A stretch of DNA of 35,520 nucleotides from UBA5026 sp949065595. Its GTDB lineage: Bacteria > Bacillota_I > Bacilli_A > RF39 > UBA660. The position numbers and the translations under genes are program-made. The notes under the pieces were generated by a model. That model was not told the origin of the DNA. It saw only the letters and a list, made by a program, of their open reading frames with translations, and ran no database searches. Location: assembly GCA_949065595.1 (NCBI GenBank), contig CARSXK010000012.1, positions 1-35,520 on the forward strand. Direction: 5' to 3'. How positions within the stretch are numbered: position 1 is the first letter of the stretch; every line of letters starts with the position of its first letter. Below, in pieces: positions 1 to 7,650 of the stretch.

Positions 1-29
1 TCATATTTCCCATTATAATACTTTCTCAT
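1..29 (-). CDS. Start of an unidentified leftward gene (partial)
   Basis: An ATG read leftward from position 29 is preceded by a good ribosome site (GAGGTG, positions 35-40, leftward) and opens a frame beginning MRKYYNGKY that leaves the window after nine codons. Too little is visible to name a product. It is divergent from the calcium ATPase at 176, so the 30-175 interval probably holds promoters for both. Confidence 0.5.
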
Positions 30-85
30 GTTTTCACCTCTATTATTACATACCTTTTTTTCTTCTTTTTTCCTTTCAGATATTA

Positions 86-115
86 TTGAAACTGAATACA
101 ATGTCGAAATAAAGT
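86..115 (+). promoter_or_regulatory. Probable promoter of the calcium ATPase with a TGTCGAA box
   Basis: A TTGAAA element at 86-91 and TAAAGT at 110-115 are 18 bp apart and would fire toward the ATPase start at 176. The spacer contains TGTCGAA (102-108), the core of the Spo0A box of spore-forming Bacillota. The promoter call rests on similarity to the sigma-A consensus only; a Spo0A role is inference. Confidence 0.4.
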
Positions 116-175
116 ACCCATAAAAAATTCTAGGTTTTCTCTTTTCTCAATATAGTGTATTGTAGGAGGGAACCT

Positions 176-2806
176 ATGAAATTAAATACGAATATAACAA
201 CAGGACTTACAGAAGAAGAGGTAATACAAAATAAAGAAAAATATGGAACAAATCAAATTACAACAGTAGAACAAACGGGTTTTATGAAAAAATTATTAGA
301 AACATTAGGAGACCCGATTATCCGTATTTTGTTAATCGCACTTGGTATTAAAGTGGTCTTTTTAATTCAAGATTTTGATTGGTATGAAACCGTAGGAATC
401 GTGATTGCCATTTTTATTGCCTCTTTTATTTCTACCATTTCTGAATATGGGAGTGAACAGGCTTTTATTAAATTGCAGGAAGAATCCTCTAAAATCAAAT
501 GCCGTGTTAGAAGAAATGGAAGCATAAAAGAAATCGGTGTGGACGAAGTAGTAGTAGGTGATATTGTTTTACTAGAATCTGGCGATAAAATTCCAGCAGA
601 TGGATGGATTGTAGAAGGTGAAATTAGTGTAGACGAATCTTCCATCAATGGCGAAACCAAAGAAGCATATAAGTATCCTGTCGGTGAAATTATTACAGAA
701 AAAAATCAAGTATATAGGGGGACCGTTGTTTATTCGAAACAAGCACATATGCTAGTAAATAAAGTTGGAAATGATACTTTATATGGTAAACTAGCAGCAG
801 AACTGTTAGAAAATCAGCCAGAAAGCCCCTTAAAGTTGCGGTTACGTGAACTGGCGAAATTCATCAGTAAAATTGGATATGCAGGAGCTATTTTGGTTTC
901 TATTTCCTATTTGTTTTCCGTAGTTTTTATCAGTAATGGATTTCAGATGGACAAAGTATTTGCAATGTTGAGCAATATTCCACTGATGATAGGACATGTG
1001 CTATATGCATTAACCTTAAGTGTTACCATTATTGTAGTTGCTGTTCCAGAAGGACTTCCAATGATGATTACACTGGTTTTATCTTCAAATATGAAGCGTA
1101 TGCTAAAAAACAATGTATTGGTACGTAAAATGGTAGGAATTGAAACAGCCGGCAGTATCAACATCTTATTTACAGATAAAACGGGAACGTTAACCAAAGG
1201 AAAATTAGAGGTGACCCATTTTGTAAGTGGGAATCTGCAAGAGTTCAATCATGAATTTGAATTGGAAAGATATCAAAAATTACACCGTTTATTTAAAATG
1301 TCCGCCATTTATAACAATGCCAGTACATATGATAAAAACCATAATGTAATTGGGGGAAACATTACTGATCGTGCGCTTTTAAAATTTATCACCTCTAATC
1401 CCAAAATGGATTGTAAGATAATAGAGACAATTCCTTTTAATAGTAAAGAAAAATATGCCTGTACTACAGTGATGGATCAGTACAAAAAAGTAAAGTTAAT
1501 CAAAGGGGCTCCTGAAAAATTATTGGATCATTGTACACATTACTATGATGAGTTGGGAAATAAAAAGTTAATGTATCATAAGTCTAACGTAACTGCTTAC
1601 TTAAATCAAATGACCAAAATGGGTATTCGTGTTCTTGCTCTTGCTATAAATGACAATTATGATTTAAAGAATACATTCAAAGAGATTACTTTAGTGGGAT
1701 TTGTTTTAATCAAAGACGAGGTACGAAAAGAAGCGATAACAGGAATTGAACTTGTCAAAAATGCGCATATTCAAACGGTTATGATTACGGGAGACAATAA
1801 AGATACTGCTTATACCATTGGAAAAGAAGTAGGTTTGATTACAGATAGTAAAGATCTTGTATTAACCAGTGATGAGTTAAAACAAAAAACGGACGATGAG
1901 CTGAAACAAGTGCTTCCCAATTTACGCATTGTAGCGCGAGCACTTCCCCAGGATAAAAGTCGATTGGTACGAATTGCACAGGAATTGAATTTAGTAGTGG
2001 GGATGACAGGTGATGGTGTTAATGATGCACCAGCACTAAAAAAAGCCGATGTCGGTTTTGCGATGGGAAGTGGGACAGAAGTTTCCAAAGAAGCGAGTGA
2101 TATTGTAATATTAGATGACAATTTTTTATCGATTTCCAAGGCTATTTTATTTGGAAGAACAATTTTCAAAAGTATTCGAAAATTTATCATTGTCCAATTG
2201 ACAATTAACTTTTGTGCAATTAGCTTATCTATCATAGGACCATTTATTGGGATTGATACTCCTATTACAGTAATTCAAATGTTATGGATTAATATGGTTA
2301 TGGATACATTGGCTGGACTTGCATTTGCGTATGAACCACCATTATTGGAATATATGAAAGAATATCCAAAGAAAAAGAATGAATCGATTATCAATCCTTA
2401 TATGATGCAACAAATTGTGGTAACAGGATTATATTCTGCGTTACTTTGTATTTTGTTCTTAAAGTTACCTTTTGTAAAAGATTGGTTTCAAGACAATCAA
2501 GCAGAATTTATGACAGCCTTCTTTGGATTATTTATTTTTATTGACATATTCAATAGTTTTAATGCAAGAACCAATCGTCTTAATTTATTGGCACATATTT
2601 CCAAAAATAAAGTATTTTTGGCCATTATGATTTTTGTAATTGTAGTACAGATCATATTAATTTATTATGGGGGAGAATTATTCCGTACAGTTGGTTTAAA
2701 TCTAAAAGAATTCCAAATTATGATTTTTTTAGCAGCCACGGTAATTCCAGTTGACTGGGTAAGAAAATTGTATTTACGTAGTAAAGGACATGTTGGTGGT
2801 GTCTAG
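176..2806 (+). CDS. P-type calcium-transporting ATPase (type IIB, PMCA-like)
   Basis: ATP-driven cation pump of the plasma membrane, most likely exporting Ca2+. The 876-residue protein shows the whole P-type order: N-terminal cation-ATPase domain, a SINGETKEA loop (actuator, equivalent of TGES), VPEGLP in membrane helix 4 (near residue 291), the phosphorylated Asp in DKTGTLT (Asp334), KGAPE in the nucleotide domain, MITGD, and GDGVNDAP near residue 612. Helix 6 reads NMVMDTLAGLAFAYEPP, which matches plasma-membrane (type IIB) pumps better than SERCA. I start at the ATG at 176 because AGGAGGG lies at 164-170; an in-frame GTG at 155 has no ribosome site. It is a single-gene unit ended by the hairpin at 2833. 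The substrate is inferred from family motifs; Mn2+ or another cation cannot be excluded. Confidence 0.93.
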   Translation: MKLNTNITTGLTEEEVIQNKEKYGTNQITTVEQTGFMKKLLETLGDPIIRILLIALGIKVVFLIQDFDWYETVGIVIAIFIASFISTISEYGSEQAFIKLQEESSKIKCRVRRNGSIKEIGVDEVVVGDIVLLESGDKIPADGWIVEGEISVDESSINGETKEAYKYPVGEIITEKNQVYRGTVVYSKQAHMLVNKVGNDTLYGKLAAELLENQPESPLKLRLRELAKFISKIGYAGAILVSISYLFSVVFISNGFQMDKVFAMLSNIPLMIGHVLYALTLSVTIIVVAVPEGLPMMITLVLSSNMKRMLKNNVLVRKMVGIETAGSINILFTDKTGTLTKGKLEVTHFVSGNLQEFNHEFELERYQKLHRLFKMSAIYNNASTYDKNHNVIGGNITDRALLKFITSNPKMDCKIIETIPFNSKEKYACTTVMDQYKKVKLIKGAPEKLLDHCTHYYDELGNKKLMYHKSNVTAYLNQMTKMGIRVLALAINDNYDLKNTFKEITLVGFVLIKDEVRKEAITGIELVKNAHIQTVMITGDNKDTAYTIGKEVGLITDSKDLVLTSDELKQKTDDELKQVLPNLRIVARALPQDKSRLVRIAQELNLVVGMTGDGVNDAPALKKADVGFAMGSGTEVSKEASDIVILDDNFLSISKAILFGRTIFKSIRKFIIVQLTINFCAISLSIIGPFIGIDTPITVIQMLWINMVMDTLAGLAFAYEPPLLEYMKEYPKKKNESIINPYMMQQIVVTGLYSALLCILFLKLPFVKDWFQDNQAEFMTAFFGLFIFIDIFNSFNARTNRLNLLAHISKNKVFLAIMIFVIVVQIILIYYGGELFRTVGLNLKEFQIMIFLAATVIPVDWVRKLYLRSKGHVGGV

Positions 2807-2832
2807 TTTTGACACTTTATATACAAAAGAAT

Positions 2833-2860
2833 AAAAATGACGATCATGTCGTTTTTTCTT
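2833..2860 (+). terminator. Rho-independent terminator after the calcium ATPase
   Basis: AAAAATGAC pairs with GTCGTTTTT around a six-base loop (one T-G wobble) and runs into a T tract, 27 bases after the ATPase stop codon. Confidence 0.6.
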
Positions 2861-2930
2861 TTAGACAAATTGTCGGTATTATATTGTATAAATCAATATA
2901 TTATTGTACAATGTAAATTAAGGTGAATTT

Positions 2931-3476
2931 ATGATTTATTTATATAGAGACTTAACAAAACAGGGATATAGTGACTATCAAATCAAAAAAATGGTTCATG
3001 ATAGGCAACTTTACATGGTGGAAAAAGGTGTTTATTCTGTCAAACAAACGTATGATGCCCTAGAGGTAATCACCAAAAAGCATCCCAATGTGATTGTGAC
3101 TTTAGAAACAGCCTGTTATTGTTATAAGTTGTTATCGGAGCAAAAACTACCATATAAAGTTGTAACAAAACAAAAAGATAGAAAGATTCTAGATGGACGA
3201 GTAAAGCAAATTTTTATGACTGATGTTTTATATCCAATTGGGAAAAGTACCATTACTTATCAATCTTATCCGATTCATATCTATGATTTAGAAAGGTTAT
3301 TAATTGAAGTAGTTCGCAATAAAACCAATATGGATTATGAAGACTACCATGAAATTATTAGAAGTTATCAAAAGTTGATGCGATTATTGAATTTAGAAAA
3401 ATTAGAAAGTTATATTTCTTATTTTAAGGACCCTAAAATTGTTAGTCGAATTGAAAAAGAAGTATTTCAAAAATAA
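2931..3476 (+). CDS. AbiEi-like (type IV antitoxin family) DNA-binding protein, apparently without a toxin partner
   Basis: The 181-residue protein resembles the AbiEi family: an N-terminal winged-helix part (YRDLTKQGYSDYQIKKMVHD, then ..VEKGVYSV) and a C-terminal part with the family's hallmark around residues 125-150 (IYDLERLLIEVVRNK, then a tyrosine-rich helix and MRLLNLEKLESY). In AbiE loci the antitoxin represses its own promoter and is followed by the AbiEii nucleotidyltransferase toxin. No such gene follows here: the next gene is a response regulator 250 bp away. A perfect palindrome ATTGTACAAT (2903-2912) just upstream could be an autoregulatory site. The start is the first ATG, preceded by AAGGTG. 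Family recognised by eye; a free-standing transcriptional regulator is the likely role. Confidence 0.65.
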   Translation: MIYLYRDLTKQGYSDYQIKKMVHDRQLYMVEKGVYSVKQTYDALEVITKKHPNVIVTLETACYCYKLLSEQKLPYKVVTKQKDRKILDGRVKQIFMTDVLYPIGKSTITYQSYPIHIYDLERLLIEVVRNKTNMDYEDYHEIIRSYQKLMRLLNLEKLESYISYFKDPKIVSRIEKEVFQK

Positions 3477-3639
3477 AATATCAGTAGTATTGTTTCGCCT
3501 AATTTATTCTTTTCAGACATGGTATTATGAATTTGGGGATAAAATACTAGACAAGAATAACCAAAAAAATATAATAGTTTAATAAAACAATATATGGTTA
3601 TTTTTTTTGAATATTCATTACCAAATTTTTCCAGTTTCA

Positions 3640-3668
3640 TTGCAAATAATGTCGAATCATGGTAAAAT
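3640..3668 (+). promoter_or_regulatory. Probable promoter of the agr-type two-component operon
   Basis: TTGCAA (3640-3645) and TAAAAT (3663-3668) are 17 bp apart. A TGTCGAA box (3650-3656) sits inside the spacer. Downstream at 3679-3690 is a perfect 12-bp palindrome CAAGTTAACTTG in the 5' leader, a possible regulator site. Upstream, 3477-3639 holds nothing I recognise. Confidence 0.45.
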
Positions 3669-3726
3669 TAAGAAAGCAACAAGTTAACTTGCTGCAAATG
3701 AAAAAAGAATAAATAGGAGTGATAAC

Positions 3727-4449
3727 ATGGTAAGTTTTGCAGTATGTGATGATGAAAAAGAATTCCGAAAAAAAGTTGTAAAAACAATTGATAAGATATT
3801 TATGAAAAATACAATTGAGTATGAAGTACATGAGTTTAGTGGGTATGATAAAAACTTTGAAAGTTTTATTAATCAGCCTTTGACTTCCAAAATTTATATA
3901 TTGGATATTGAAATTTACAATAGTATATCAGGAATTGATATTGCAAGAAAAATTCGGAAAAGTGATTGGAATAGTATCATTATTATGGTAACATCTCATG
4001 CAGATATGGGGTATGATGCTCTTAAGGCACAGATTATGTTGTTAGCTTTTATTTCTAAATATGATGAATGTGAAAAGAATTTAATTACAGTTTTAAAAAG
4101 AGCGGTTTCTAAAATTGATAATAAAAAAGTATTAATATTTGAAACAAATGGAATATCACATCGTATATATTTAGATGATATTTTATATGTTACAAAAGAC
4201 ACTGTAGATAGAAAGTGTATTATCAGAACGACTTATAGTGAATTTGCAGTTAGTCGGACGATGAATCAGATGATTGAAGATTTGGATGGAAGATTTTTTT
4301 TATCACACCGAAGTTGTTTGGTAAACACAGAAAAAATCAAACAGATAGATTGGAAACAAAACATAATTTATTTTGGGCAAAATGATTGTATAGATCTTTT
4401 GGCAAGAGATAAAAAGAAGGGATTGAAGGAATTTGTCAGTATCAATTAG
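3727..4449 (+). CDS. agrA: LytTR-family response regulator, AgrA-like
   Basis: Cytoplasmic response regulator of the agr quorum system. Residues 1-125 form a receiver domain with the acidic pair CDDE (7-10) and the phosphoacceptor Asp60 in YILDIE. Residues ~135-238 form a LytTR DNA-binding domain, with the family signature FFLSHRSCLVN and a final amphipathic strand. Length (240 aa) matches AgrA of staphylococci and clostridia. The downstream kinase gene overlaps its 3' end by 17 bases, so the two are co-translated partners, and they converge on agrB-agrD. It should be phosphorylated by the kinase at 4433 and then activate the agrB-agrD promoter. Start: ATG with AATAGGAG upstream. The symbol is by family analogy. 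Confidence 0.88.
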   Translation: MVSFAVCDDEKEFRKKVVKTIDKIFMKNTIEYEVHEFSGYDKNFESFINQPLTSKIYILDIEIYNSISGIDIARKIRKSDWNSIIIMVTSHADMGYDALKAQIMLLAFISKYDECEKNLITVLKRAVSKIDNKKVLIFETNGISHRIYLDDILYVTKDTVDRKCIIRTTYSEFAVSRTMNQMIEDLDGRFFLSHRSCLVNTEKIKQIDWKQNIIYFGQNDCIDLLARDKKKGLKEFVSIN

Positions 4450-5743
4450 TTGGTTTATAATAGGGATTATAAATAACCTATTATACTGTTATCTATTTTT
4501 AAAATTATCAAATAGCAATGAAAAGTTTTTTAATAAAAAGTCAGTTTTTTTTAGTGTTTTGTTTTCGTTAATAAATTGTTATGTTATTATGCAAGGCATA
4601 ACTGTAATAAGACCAATTATTATAAACTTGTGTTGTATTTTAATATTATTTATATCCTATAAAACATCGCTTTCAAAGTCAACAATGATAGTTTTGCTTT
4701 TATTTTTTATTTTTTCAATTAGTGAAGTAATTGTAGGTATTTTTTCATCTTGTTTGTTTCATATTAATTTTGTTGAAACGACAAATGTCAAAATTATTTT
4801 TTTAGGTAATTTCATATGTAAGCTATTTACTACCTTATTACTAGCAAATAGGAAAATAAATTTATTTTTAAAGGGAATAATAAAATGGTCTACTGATAAT
4901 AAAGCATTTAAAAACTCATTCTTATCTATATTAGTAATTATTGGCTTATCAATATTATTTAAGCAAAGTATATTGGAATGGGATTCCTTTTCTAATCTTA
5001 TGGTAATTCATTCATTTATTGTATGCATATTAATTTTTGTTATATTATATCTTAAAGAAAATAGTGATAAAAATAAATTAGCACATCAATATGATAAGCT
5101 TTTAGGGCATGTTCAAGCATATGAAAAGTTAATAATTGAAAAAAGTAAGGATTTACACGAATTTAAAAATCAATTAATCATATTGAGAGGACTTATTAAT
5201 AAAACAAATAAAAAGGCAATTGATTATATTAATGAGTTATTGGATATTAGTAATAAAGATATTAACTATAATTGGTTAACAAAATTGAATAATATTCCCT
5301 CTGGTGGATTAAAAGGGTTGATTTATTATAAAATATCTCAAATGCAAGAAAAAAATATTGAGGTTTATATTGATATTAGTCAAGATCTAGAAAATCAAGA
5401 GGTATGGGAAACATGTGATAAATATTTACGTGATGTAAGTCGTGTCATAGGTGTTTATATTGACAATGCAATAGAGGCGTCCATACATGCCAATAAAAAA
5501 TACATCATTATTGAAGCAGAGTTGGGAAAAGGGGATGTTATATTTTCTTTTTCTAATACTTATGCAGGGTCTGTTGATGTCGATAGTATTGATAGTGCTG
5601 GCTTTTCCACAAAAGGTAAGGGGAAAGGTTATGGACTTGCTTTGGTAAGAGATATTATGAATAAAAATAATCATTTAGAGCAAAAAAGAGAAATCAATGG
5701 AATCTATTTTGTTCAAAAATTGATTGTTAAGAAAAAAAAATAA
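4433..5743 (+). CDS. agrC: Membrane sensor histidine kinase, AgrC-like peptide receptor
   Basis: The 436-residue protein has a hydrophobic N-terminal half with about six membrane segments (to ~residue 205), a coiled linker, a phospho-acceptor region LHEFKNQL (His near residue 242, AgrC/GHKL type) and a GHKL ATPase domain with N box DNAIEAS (~345) and G box GKGKGYGLALVRDI (~395). AgrC kinases bind the cyclic autoinducing peptide on their membrane half and phosphorylate AgrA. It overlaps the regulator gene by 17 bases and starts with TTG (AAGAAGGG at 4413-4421). It is the only kinase next to three peptide genes, so one receptor may have to read three ligands. AgrC by domain layout and context. 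Confidence 0.87.
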   Translation: MSVSISWFIIGIINNLLYCYLFLKLSNSNEKFFNKKSVFFSVLFSLINCYVIMQGITVIRPIIINLCCILILFISYKTSLSKSTMIVLLLFFIFSISEVIVGIFSSCLFHINFVETTNVKIIFLGNFICKLFTTLLLANRKINLFLKGIIKWSTDNKAFKNSFLSILVIIGLSILFKQSILEWDSFSNLMVIHSFIVCILIFVILYLKENSDKNKLAHQYDKLLGHVQAYEKLIIEKSKDLHEFKNQLIILRGLINKTNKKAIDYINELLDISNKDINYNWLTKLNNIPSGGLKGLIYYKISQMQEKNIEVYIDISQDLENQEVWETCDKYLRDVSRVIGVYIDNAIEASIHANKKYIIIEAELGKGDVIFSFSNTYAGSVDVDSIDSAGFSTKGKGKGYGLALVRDIMNKNNHLEQKREINGIYFVQKLIVKKKK

Positions 5744-5770
5744 AAAACGGGACAAATTCCGTTTTTTATT
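5742..5770. terminator. Bidirectional terminator between agrC and the agrD array
   Basis: AAAAAACGG and CCGTTTTTT form a stem around an eight-base loop between the two convergent operons, with T tracts on both strands. It overlaps the end of the leftward agrD copy at 5766. Confidence 0.65.
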
Positions 5771-5891
5771 TTTCGATTAAACTTTTTGGCATTTCTGGTT
5801 CATCAATAAAAATAACATAGCAACCAGTAGTAGCAGCACCTGCTCCTAAACTAGCAATCGCAGTGAAAATCTTTGAAAATAATCTTGACAT
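5766..5891 (-). CDS. agrD3: AgrD-like cyclic autoinducing peptide precursor, copy 3
   Basis: A 41-residue leftward gene, preceded by GGAGGAGGGG. The product begins MSRLFSKIFTAIASLGAGA (amphipathic leader), then TTGCYVIFI, then the charged tail DEPEMPKSLIEK. This is the AgrD layout: leader, a core with one Cys that forms the thiolactone ring, and an acidic tail with the conserved D-E-x-E-x-P-K-x-L. By analogy with AgrD-I, the C-terminal cut lies before or one residue upstream of DEPE, so the ring would be CYVIF or CYVIFI. The third and last peptide gene after agrB; its leader is identical to copy 2. Too short for usual ORF finders. Confidence 0.85.
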   Translation of the reverse strand: MSRLFSKIFTAIASLGAGAATTGCYVIFIDEPEMPKSLIEK

Positions 5892-5922
5892 AATTCCCCT
5901 CCTCCTTATTCTATATTAAACA

Positions 5923-6026
5923 TTATAAAATGTTTAACTCTGTTTCATTTGCTTTCAGATAATTTTTAGTTATCATAATATAAATGTAAAATTTATAAGT
6001 AATTGGTAAAATTAATACAATTTTAG
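5923..6026 (-). pseudogene. Leftover 3' end of a second agrB gene
   Basis: This stretch between agrD copies 2 and 3 is clearly similar to the last ~100 bp of the intact agrB (6397-6510). Leftward it still reads VLILPITYKF, then NYLKANETELNI and stop; the intact gene ends ILPITYKIF ... NYLKTNETELNIS. The rest of the duplicate is gone. It shows that a whole agrB-agrD unit was duplicated and most of the second agrB deleted. Confidence 0.75.
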
Positions 6027-6034
6027 TTAATATT

Positions 6035-6160
6035 TTATTTTTCAATTAAGCTTTTTGGCATTTCTGGTTCATCTAACCAAATAACATAGCAACCAGTAGT
6101 AGCAGCACCTGCTCCTAAACTAGCAATTGCGGTAAAAATCTTTGAAAATAATCTTGACAT
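6035..6160 (-). CDS. agrD2: AgrD-like cyclic autoinducing peptide precursor, copy 2
   Basis: A 41-residue leftward gene with ribosome site AAGGAG. The leader is the same as copy 3 (MSRLFSKIFTAIASLGAGA), but the core reads TTGCYVIWL before DEPEMPKSLIEK, so the predicted thiolactone peptide differs at one or two ring positions (Trp for Phe, Leu for Ile). It should be processed by the AgrB encoded upstream. Family call from leader, single Cys and DEPEMPKSL tail; the exact peptide ends are inferred. Confidence 0.85.
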   Translation of the reverse strand: MSRLFSKIFTAIASLGAGAATTGCYVIWLDEPEMPKSLIEK

Positions 6161-6182
6161 AATTTTTCTCCTTTTTCTATAG

Positions 6183-6225
6183 TAACATTATAAAATATTT
6201 AACTGTTTTGAAATAATTTCTAACA
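6183..6225 (-). pseudogene. Short second relic of an agrB 3' end
   Basis: Between agrD copies 1 and 2 the DNA (AACATTATAAAATATTTAAC and then TTTTGAAATAATTT) still resembles the 3' end of agrB at 6394-6440 but is too decayed to translate. Together with the relic at 5923 it suggests two rounds of unit duplication. Each agrD spacer also keeps the AACATT-AATGTT-like inverted repeat from the agrB end. Confidence 0.45.
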
Positions 6226-6245
6226 ATATGAAATAAATTAATAGC

Positions 6246-6368
6246 TTATTTTTCAATTAAACTTTTTGGCATTTCTGGTTTGTCTAAAAACCAACTATAA
6301 CATCCAGTAGTAGCCCCTGCTCCTAAACTAGCAATCATGGTAAAAACCTTTGAAAATAATCTTGACAT
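6246..6368 (-). CDS. agrD1: AgrD-like cyclic autoinducing peptide precursor, copy 1
   Basis: A 40-residue leftward gene, first after agrB (28-bp gap), with ribosome site AAGGAGG. It begins MSRLFSKVFTMIASLGAGA, lacks one Ala of the other copies, has core TTGCYSWFL and tail DKPEMPKSLIEK. Its predicted ring (CYSWF or CYSWFL) is the most divergent of the three, so it may be a distinct signal. Family call from the single core Cys and the acidic PEMPKSL tail. Confidence 0.85.
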   Translation of the reverse strand: MSRLFSKVFTMIASLGAGATTGCYSWFLDKPEMPKSLIEK

Positions 6369-6396
6369 AATTTTCCTCCTTATTCTATATTAAACA

Positions 6397-7023
6397 TTAT
6401 GAAATGTTTAACTCTGTTTCATTTGTTTTGAGATAATTTTTATAATTATCATAACTTAAATGGAAAATTTTATAAGTAATTGGTAAAATTAGTACAATTT
6501 CATTATAAATACCGAATAATATTAAATTTGATAATATTTCATTTCGAACACATAGTAGTATTATGACTAAAATAATACAATGGAGTGTTGTAATGTATTT
6601 ATATCTTTTTCTTCTATCTGCATGAATCAAAGGATGTTTTATTGTATCCGCAGGTGCATAACGATATATGAGCATAATCGCAAGAATACCTAAAATAAAT
6701 TTGATATAAATAGGGAACACAATGAACTTTGCCACCACTGGTAATAAGATAAAAACAGCTGTAGAAGAAGCGAGGCAAATCCAACTTTTACTTGCATGTA
6801 AGCCAAAACCACTTTTTCTTAATACATTGAAAAATATCAACATTAATATCATTTCCCAAAAAATATGAAGTAAAATTGCAATTGTAAAAATAATAACTGC
6901 CTTGGTAATTGTCAGATAAAATCCCTCTAACCCATAACGCATTTCATCCATTTTAATATCATCATATTCAGGATGATATTTTTTAATTACTTGGAGTGAA
7001 TACTTTAGAAATCTCTTCTTCAT
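6397..7023 (-). CDS. agrB: AgrB-like membrane peptidase that processes AgrD
   Basis: Integral-membrane cysteine peptidase that cuts AgrD after the core and forms the thiolactone ring. The 208-residue protein has several hydrophobic segments and the AgrB catalytic pair in GFGLHASKSWICLAS: His and Cys seven residues apart, as in staphylococcal AgrB (His77, Cys84). The N-terminal region KYHPEYDDIKMDEMRYGLEG is also typical. I start at the ATG at 7023, because GGGAGG lies just upstream (7027-7034); the frame is open further but without a ribosome site. It heads the leftward operon agrB-agrD1-agrD2-agrD3, facing agrA-agrC. Confidence 0.9.
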   Translation of the reverse strand: MKKRFLKYSLQVIKKYHPEYDDIKMDEMRYGLEGFYLTITKAVIIFTIAILLHIFWEMILMLIFFNVLRKSGFGLHASKSWICLASSTAVFILLPVVAKFIVFPIYIKFILGILAIMLIYRYAPADTIKHPLIHADRRKRYKYITTLHCIILVIILLCVRNEILSNLILFGIYNEIVLILPITYKIFHLSYDNYKNYLKTNETELNIS

Positions 7024-7283
7024 AGCAACCTCCCTACCTTGCTTTAAGCTTACCACTATAAAATTGCAAAAATTCAAAATTTGTATTAATCGTTTTTGCA
7101 AATACCCTAATCGGAAATAGAAAGAATGAAACATTCTATGACAAACAATTTGTACCAAAAAGAATACCAAATTAGTGAATTTGATTGTTCCGATATTTCA
7201 TATTTGATAACATAAAGTCGTGCCTTTCATACAATACCTATGTTTCAAGAAAAATAATGTCGACATTTTGGGTTTGAAATAAG

Positions 7284-7312
7284 TTGAACTGGCATCTTGG
7301 AAACAGTATATT
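7284..7312 (+). promoter_or_regulatory. Promoter of the cold-shock gene; 7024-7352 interval
   Basis: TTGAAC (7284-7289) and TATATT (7307-7312) with a 17-bp spacer fit a sigma-A promoter 40 bases upstream of the cold-shock start. The 329-bp gap also holds the agrB ribosome site (7027-7034) and a 12-bp palindrome AATGTCGACATT (7256-7267). I could not find a convincing agrB promoter by eye. Confidence 0.5.
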
Positions 7313-7352
7313 TATATTGTAAGCACAAATATGCTAGAAGGGAGATTTGAGT

Positions 7353-7565
7353 ATGCGCGGTAAGGTTAAATGGTTTAATAATGAAAAGGGCTTCGGATTT
7401 ATTGAATATAATGAAGGCGAAGATATCTTTGTTCACTATTCTTCTATTTTATCAGAGGGATATAAGACCTTAGTTGAGGGTCAATATGTCGAATTTGAAC
7501 TTGTAAGAACTGACAAAGGTTTACAGGCAAAGAATGTTGTAGAAATCAAGACTACTTTGGTATAG
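7353..7565 (+). CDS. csp: Cold-shock protein (CspA family)
   Basis: A 70-residue single cold-shock domain that binds single-stranded RNA and DNA and melts RNA structure. It shows both RNA-binding motifs: KGFGFIEY (RNP1) and DIFVHYS (RNP2), with the N-terminal MRGKVKWFNNE. An in-frame TTG at 7347 sits right against the GAAGGGAG ribosome site, whereas the ATG at 7353 has proper spacing, so I use 7353. Single-gene unit with its own promoter and terminator. Confidence 0.95.
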   Translation: MRGKVKWFNNEKGFGFIEYNEGEDIFVHYSSILSEGYKTLVEGQYVEFELVRTDKGLQAKNVVEIKTTLV

Positions 7566-7576
7566 TAGTTTTTTTG
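7551..7576 (+). terminator. Terminator of the cold-shock gene
   Basis: ACTAC and GTAGT pair around a nine-base loop and run into T7. The stem overlaps the last codons and stop of the gene. Confidence 0.55.
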
Positions 7577-7650
7577 TTCCCTAAAATTATGCCAGCTGCT
7601 ATTATTTTTAAAACCAGTATGATATACTATAAATAGAAGGGAATGATGAT

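Noticed and set aside
367..2235. Leftward frames of 97-141 codons inside the calcium ATPase gene
   Set aside because: Antisense shadows of a conserved gene; no ribosome sites, Ser/Thr/Pro-rich composition typical of antisense frames.
3996..4202. Leftward frame inside the response regulator
   Set aside because: Antisense of the receiver/LytTR coding sequence, no start signals.
5766..6368. CRISPR-like array of three spaced repeats
   Set aside because: The repeats are 120-bp coding units (agrD copies) with start codons, ribosome sites and similar spacers derived from agrB; no short palindromic repeats or cas genes.
7245..7436. Leftward frame over the cold-shock gene and its promoter
   Set aside because: Overlaps the sigma-A promoter and the RNP motifs of csp; no ribosome site.
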